Positions 2,582 through 5,270 of a DNA stretch of 5,270 nt are shown here, in pieces. Made by a program: the position numbers and the translations under genes. Below the pieces are notes generated by a model, which saw nothing but the letters and a program-made list of their open reading frames with translations, ran no database searches and was not told where the DNA came from. Within the stretch, counting starts at the first letter, position 1; the number at the start of each line of letters is the position of its first letter. The stretch covers positions 1 through 5,270 of the forward strand of contig CAIJWY010000091.1 of assembly GCA_903824455.1 (NCBI GenBank), given 5' to 3'. The DNA is from an uncultured Micrococcales bacterium. GTDB lineage: Bacteria > Actinomycetota > Actinomycetes > Actinomycetales > Microbacteriaceae.

Positions 2582-5270
2582 CTCCAGTGTGGAGGCTTGT
2601 CTCCAAGTAAACGTTGGTCGTTAGTCTGACCAGATTCGCCCCAGCCGGCATCGGTTTCCTCAAAACTAGGATCATCGAAAAGTACTTGCTCTTTAGCCGA
2701 TACTCGCATTCCGAGGTTGTCTCCAATACGCAGCGCGAGTGTTTGCGGATCCGCGAAGACTTCGAGGGCGTGAACGCGAATTGGTATCCAGCCCATCGCC
2801 TCCAACAGCGCCGGACGTAGTCGAATCTTTTCGCTGAGATCGTCCCCCACTAAATCCCAGTCAGGAATTATTACTGCCGATGCCGCGCCATAAGACACAG
2901 CCATCGAAATTCTTGGGGTGAAGCCAAGAGTTACATGTGCACCAAGTTTTCTTAGGCGCAGAGCTAAGTCGTTGAGCATAGGGTCAACATCGATCGTCTC
3001 TTCGCTTGGCTTTTGAACGCCGAAATAGCTAAACATTTTCGCAAACAGTTTTGCGGCACCCACCGGTTCCTCGGGAAGCGAATCTTGCGATAAGGAGGTG
3101 ACTAGGAGGAGAGACTTTCTGGCGCTAACCAATAGATTCGCAAAAGTTCTTCGGCTATTCGATTCGCTGAGCTGTCCCAGGTTATCGGAGGCTTTGCCTG
3201 ATGCCAGCGGCCCAAAACCTGGCGAGAAGATTACTCGATCCGCTACCCGGTGTGAGAGCGTTCGCAGCGTGGTCACTTCAAATTTTTCGTCACCGTGAGA
3301 ATCGAAGAACTGCTTCAGGTCGGCGTTTTCTAAAACTTTGGATGCCAACTCGATACTGATTCGCTCGGCGTGAACATCCGATGCAGCGACCACCATTAGC
3401 GAACCTTCCGGGTGTTGTCGTGCATGGCGGATCACCTCTTGAACAGTGTCGAAGACCTCGGCGTCTGGGCTTTCGTTTAGGAAATCGGAAGAGCTCACTT
3501 CGGCCGCTTTCACGGTGAGCACGTCGAAGTTTGATTTTGCTGAGTAATCAGACGCCGTTGGTTCAAAGATGATTCGGTTCTGATAGAACTCTCGGTTGAT
3601 TAGAGTGCCCAAAGTTTGACCCGTTGGTCGCCAACTCTTTCGCATCGATTCAACGCCGAAGATTCGAGCAACTTTATCAAAAACCGATTCCGATTCCGCA
3701 TTCAACGACGTTGTCACTTCATTGGCTTCCATTTCAAACCCGATTGGGGCTGCTATCGCGCTGTCGCCGAAAGCAATCAACTGCTCTGCCCGTTGTAGTG
3801 CCGAAATATTTTCACCAACGTTGGTGCCTGCCGCGTCGAGTAAGAGAACAGCATCAAACGTGAAACCGTCACTGACCAGGTTGGCCACTTCGAAAGGCGA
3901 AGCGGCAAATGAGCCCAATAGCAAGTTAGAGAGCGAAGGCGCGGCCGAAACCATGGATTTAAAACTCGCCGACTTAGTTCGCAATAGCTCTCTTATAGAG
4001 TCGCTCTCAACTGGGTTGGCATCACGCTTTTCTTTCCATTGGTGCGCCTGCATCGCATTCAATACTCCGACTCCGAGTGAATTATGGTGTCGGTCGGCTT
4101 CAATGAAGTTTTGCTCGAGCGCATTAATCTGCGTGGTCGAGTAGGCGGCAACCGCAGGCTCGTGCTTGAGCAGCTCCTCGAATGCCGACTGCCACCAAAC
4201 CTGATCGAATTGGGCAGCCAGGTGGTCTTGGTCAACGTGGAGGCGGGCAAAGTCGCGAAAGACGCTTTCGAGGCCGGCCGCACTTAGAGCGGCACGCGTG
4301 GCATTGCGCGAGGAAAGGTTCTCTAGCGGCCCTAGATCATTGGCAAGCGATGCGAGCCGAGACACAAATTCAGCAACGCTGATGTTGAAAAGTTTTTCGC
4401 GAAGATCAGTGTCTAAATACTGAACTAGACGAACGGCGTCACTCATAAAGTTGCGGTAGGCACTCTGGGCGTCACCGAAGCCTGCAATGATCTGAGGCGT
4501 AGACGGAACATTGCTGTATTCCGTCCACTTATCTCTCTGATCCTTAATGTCTTTCAGGGATTGATTTAGGTCATTCACCGACATTCCGGCTCGCAAATAT
4601 TCTTTAGCGAGTTTCTTCAACCGCCGCCTGGTTGAACCGGAAATTTTGCCGCCCAAGTGACGCGGGCCGGTAGCCTCAATTAACTCGGTTACGTCGCGAT
4701 CGAACACCTCAGGAACAAAGAGATCTAAGCTGGCTGCAATTCCAGAGCAAAGAGTTAGGTACTCGCCAAGTTCGGTAAGCGACTTAGCGCTGCGGAAATT
4801 TGCTGCCACCACAAGGTCGTCGAGCATTTTTTCGAGTGCCGGATAAGCAACCTCGTGCATGTGTTTCGCCAAAGACACAAATTCTTGCGCCTGCTCATCA
4901 CTTTCAAAGTTCGCACCAAACCATGCACTGTCGGCAGGCCCATGCTTGAACAATCCAGACTGTTGAGCTGCTTCCAGCAGCGTCATCGCCTCGGTTCGAT
5001 CTTGGTAACGTTCCAAGCCCGCGAGGGAAAGTCGCGCCGTGGTGGTTGGCGGGTTAGGCATTGCTGCTAGTTTGGCCAACGATTCCAAAATCTCAAGAAG
5101 CGAGTAGCCGATTTTTTCATTGCGCTTCGTGAAAGTCTCCAGGTAAGTCTCGAGGTTGCTAGAAGCGGCTTCCAGCTGCACGCCTGCCTCCACCAGGTCG
5201 ACCGGTGTGGCTTTCTCATAACGAGAGATCGCGCCAACAACATCGAGCCAAACACTTGAACTTCGAACCA
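2578..5270 (-). CDS. Degenerate SF1 helicase-like protein with C-terminal REase-like domain (N-terminus outside window)
   Basis: About 897 codons are open to the right edge; no stop occurs upstream of the GTG at 5193, so the protein starts beyond the window. Residues below count from that GTG. Residues 1-410 are mostly helical and charged, as in the large insert of this helicase type. From 432 the superfamily I pattern appears: SPFEVANLV (432-440), motif II region FDAVLLLDAAG (446-456), motif III region FGDSAIAAP (475-483), motif V region TLSHRVADRVIFS (645-657), motif VI region LLVSARKS (687-694). Residues about 743-824 resemble the Vsr/MTES_1575-like nuclease domain that ends such helicases (LGFTPRISMAV, then LRPALLEAMGWIPIRV). 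The tail ends DKPPHWS. Many catalytic residues are replaced (DEAS is DAAG, QGDER is SHRVA), so activity is doubtful. The Walker A region is not in view. It converges on the FmdB-type gene. The fold is recognised from pattern only; the cellular role is unknown. Confidence 0.8.
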   Translation of the reverse strand, partial: VRSSSVWLDVVGAISRYEKATPVDLVEAGVQLEAASSNLETYLETFTKRNEKIGYSLLEILESLAKLAAMPNPPTTTARLSLAGLERYQDRTEAMTLLEAAQQSGLFKHGPADSAWFGANFESDEQAQEFVSLAKHMHEVAYPALEKMLDDLVVAANFRSAKSLTELGEYLTLCSGIAASLDLFVPEVFDRDVTELIEATGPRHLGGKISGSTRRRLKKLAKEYLRAGMSVNDLNQSLKDIKDQRDKWTEYSNVPSTPQIIAGFGDAQSAYRNFMSDAVRLVQYLDTDLREKLFNISVAEFVSRLASLANDLGPLENLSSRNATRAALSAAGLESVFRDFARLHVDQDHLAAQFDQVWWQSAFEELLKHEPAVAAYSTTQINALEQNFIEADRHHNSLGVGVLNAMQAHQWKEKRDANPVESDSIRELLRTKSASFKSMVSAAPSLSNLLLGSFAASPFEVANLVSDGFTFDAVLLLDAAGTNVGENISALQRAEQLIAFGDSAIAAPIGFEMEANEVTTSLNAESESVFDKVARIFGVESMRKSWRPTGQTLGTLINREFYQNRIIFEPTASDYSAKSNFDVLTVKAAEVSSSDFLNESPDAEVFDTVQEVIRHARQHPEGSLMVVAASDVHAERISIELASKVLENADLKQFFDSHGDEKFEVTTLRTLSHRVADRVIFSPGFGPLASGKASDNLGQLSESNSRRTFANLLVSARKSLLLVTSLSQDSLPEEPVGAAKLFAKMFSYFGVQKPSEETIDVDPMLNDLALRLRKLGAHVTLGFTPRISMAVSYGAASAVIIPDWDLVGDDLSEKIRLRPALLEAMGWIPIRVHALEVFADPQTLALRIGDNLGMRVSAKEQVLFDDPSFEETDAGWGESGQTNDQRLLGDKPPHWS

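Noticed and set aside
2582..2604. CTCC/GGAG/CTCC alternating short stems just inside the helicase-like gene
   Set aside because: The stems are 4 bp, lie in coding sequence and lack a T-run; chance is sufficient.
3722..4144. A 140-codon open frame on the plus strand inside the helicase-like gene
   Set aside because: It is antisense to a continuous conserved frame and reads as low-information Ser/Ala/Leu-rich sequence without a ribosome site.

Overview
The window looks like chromosome of a streamlined actinobacterium, most likely of the family Microbacteriaceae (freshwater Luna/Rhodoluna/Aquiluna-like). The reasons are balanced base composition by eye, very short gaps between genes, and a gene neighbourhood that matches the actinobacterial block known in Mycobacterium tuberculosis as Rv0991c-Rv0992c-(galU-moeA)-rimJ-Rv0996. 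The genus is inferred from these features only.

Layout from left to right. 1-451 (minus, 3' end outside the window): a lysine/alanine-rich histone H1-like protein that starts at a TTG behind a strong GAGGAG ribosome binding site and runs into six identical 15-bp repeats encoding AKKPV. 539-1138 (minus): a small three-segment membrane protein of the Rv0996 type. 1192-1800 (minus): a RimJ-like GNAT acetyltransferase. 1819-2370 (plus): 5-formyltetrahydrofolate cyclo-ligase. 2387-2581 (plus): a 64-residue FmdB-type zinc-ribbon protein. 2578-5270 (minus, 5' end outside the window): about 897 residues of a very large helicase-like protein that ends in a restriction-endonuclease-like domain.

Acetyltransferase and cyclo-ligase are divergent and separated by only 18 bp, in which two oppositely directed -10-like elements overlap. 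Three genes (membrane protein, acetyltransferase, fmdB-like) have a TANNNT element 6-7 nt before the start codon, the pattern of leaderless actinobacterial transcripts. FmdB and the helicase-like gene converge and share the palindrome TTAA as both stop codons.

The strongest lead is the helicase-like protein. It keeps the overall pattern of a superfamily I helicase, but motifs II, III, V and VI all lack residues expected to be catalytic, and the C-terminal nuclease-like domain lacks the expected acidic residues. It may be a pseudo-helicase with a structural or DNA/RNA-binding role. The folate, acetyltransferase, membrane and zinc-ribbon genes look like ordinary conserved housekeeping genes. 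I see no tRNA, rRNA, CRISPR array, insertion sequence or integrase, and no gene-free stretch longer than 90 bases.
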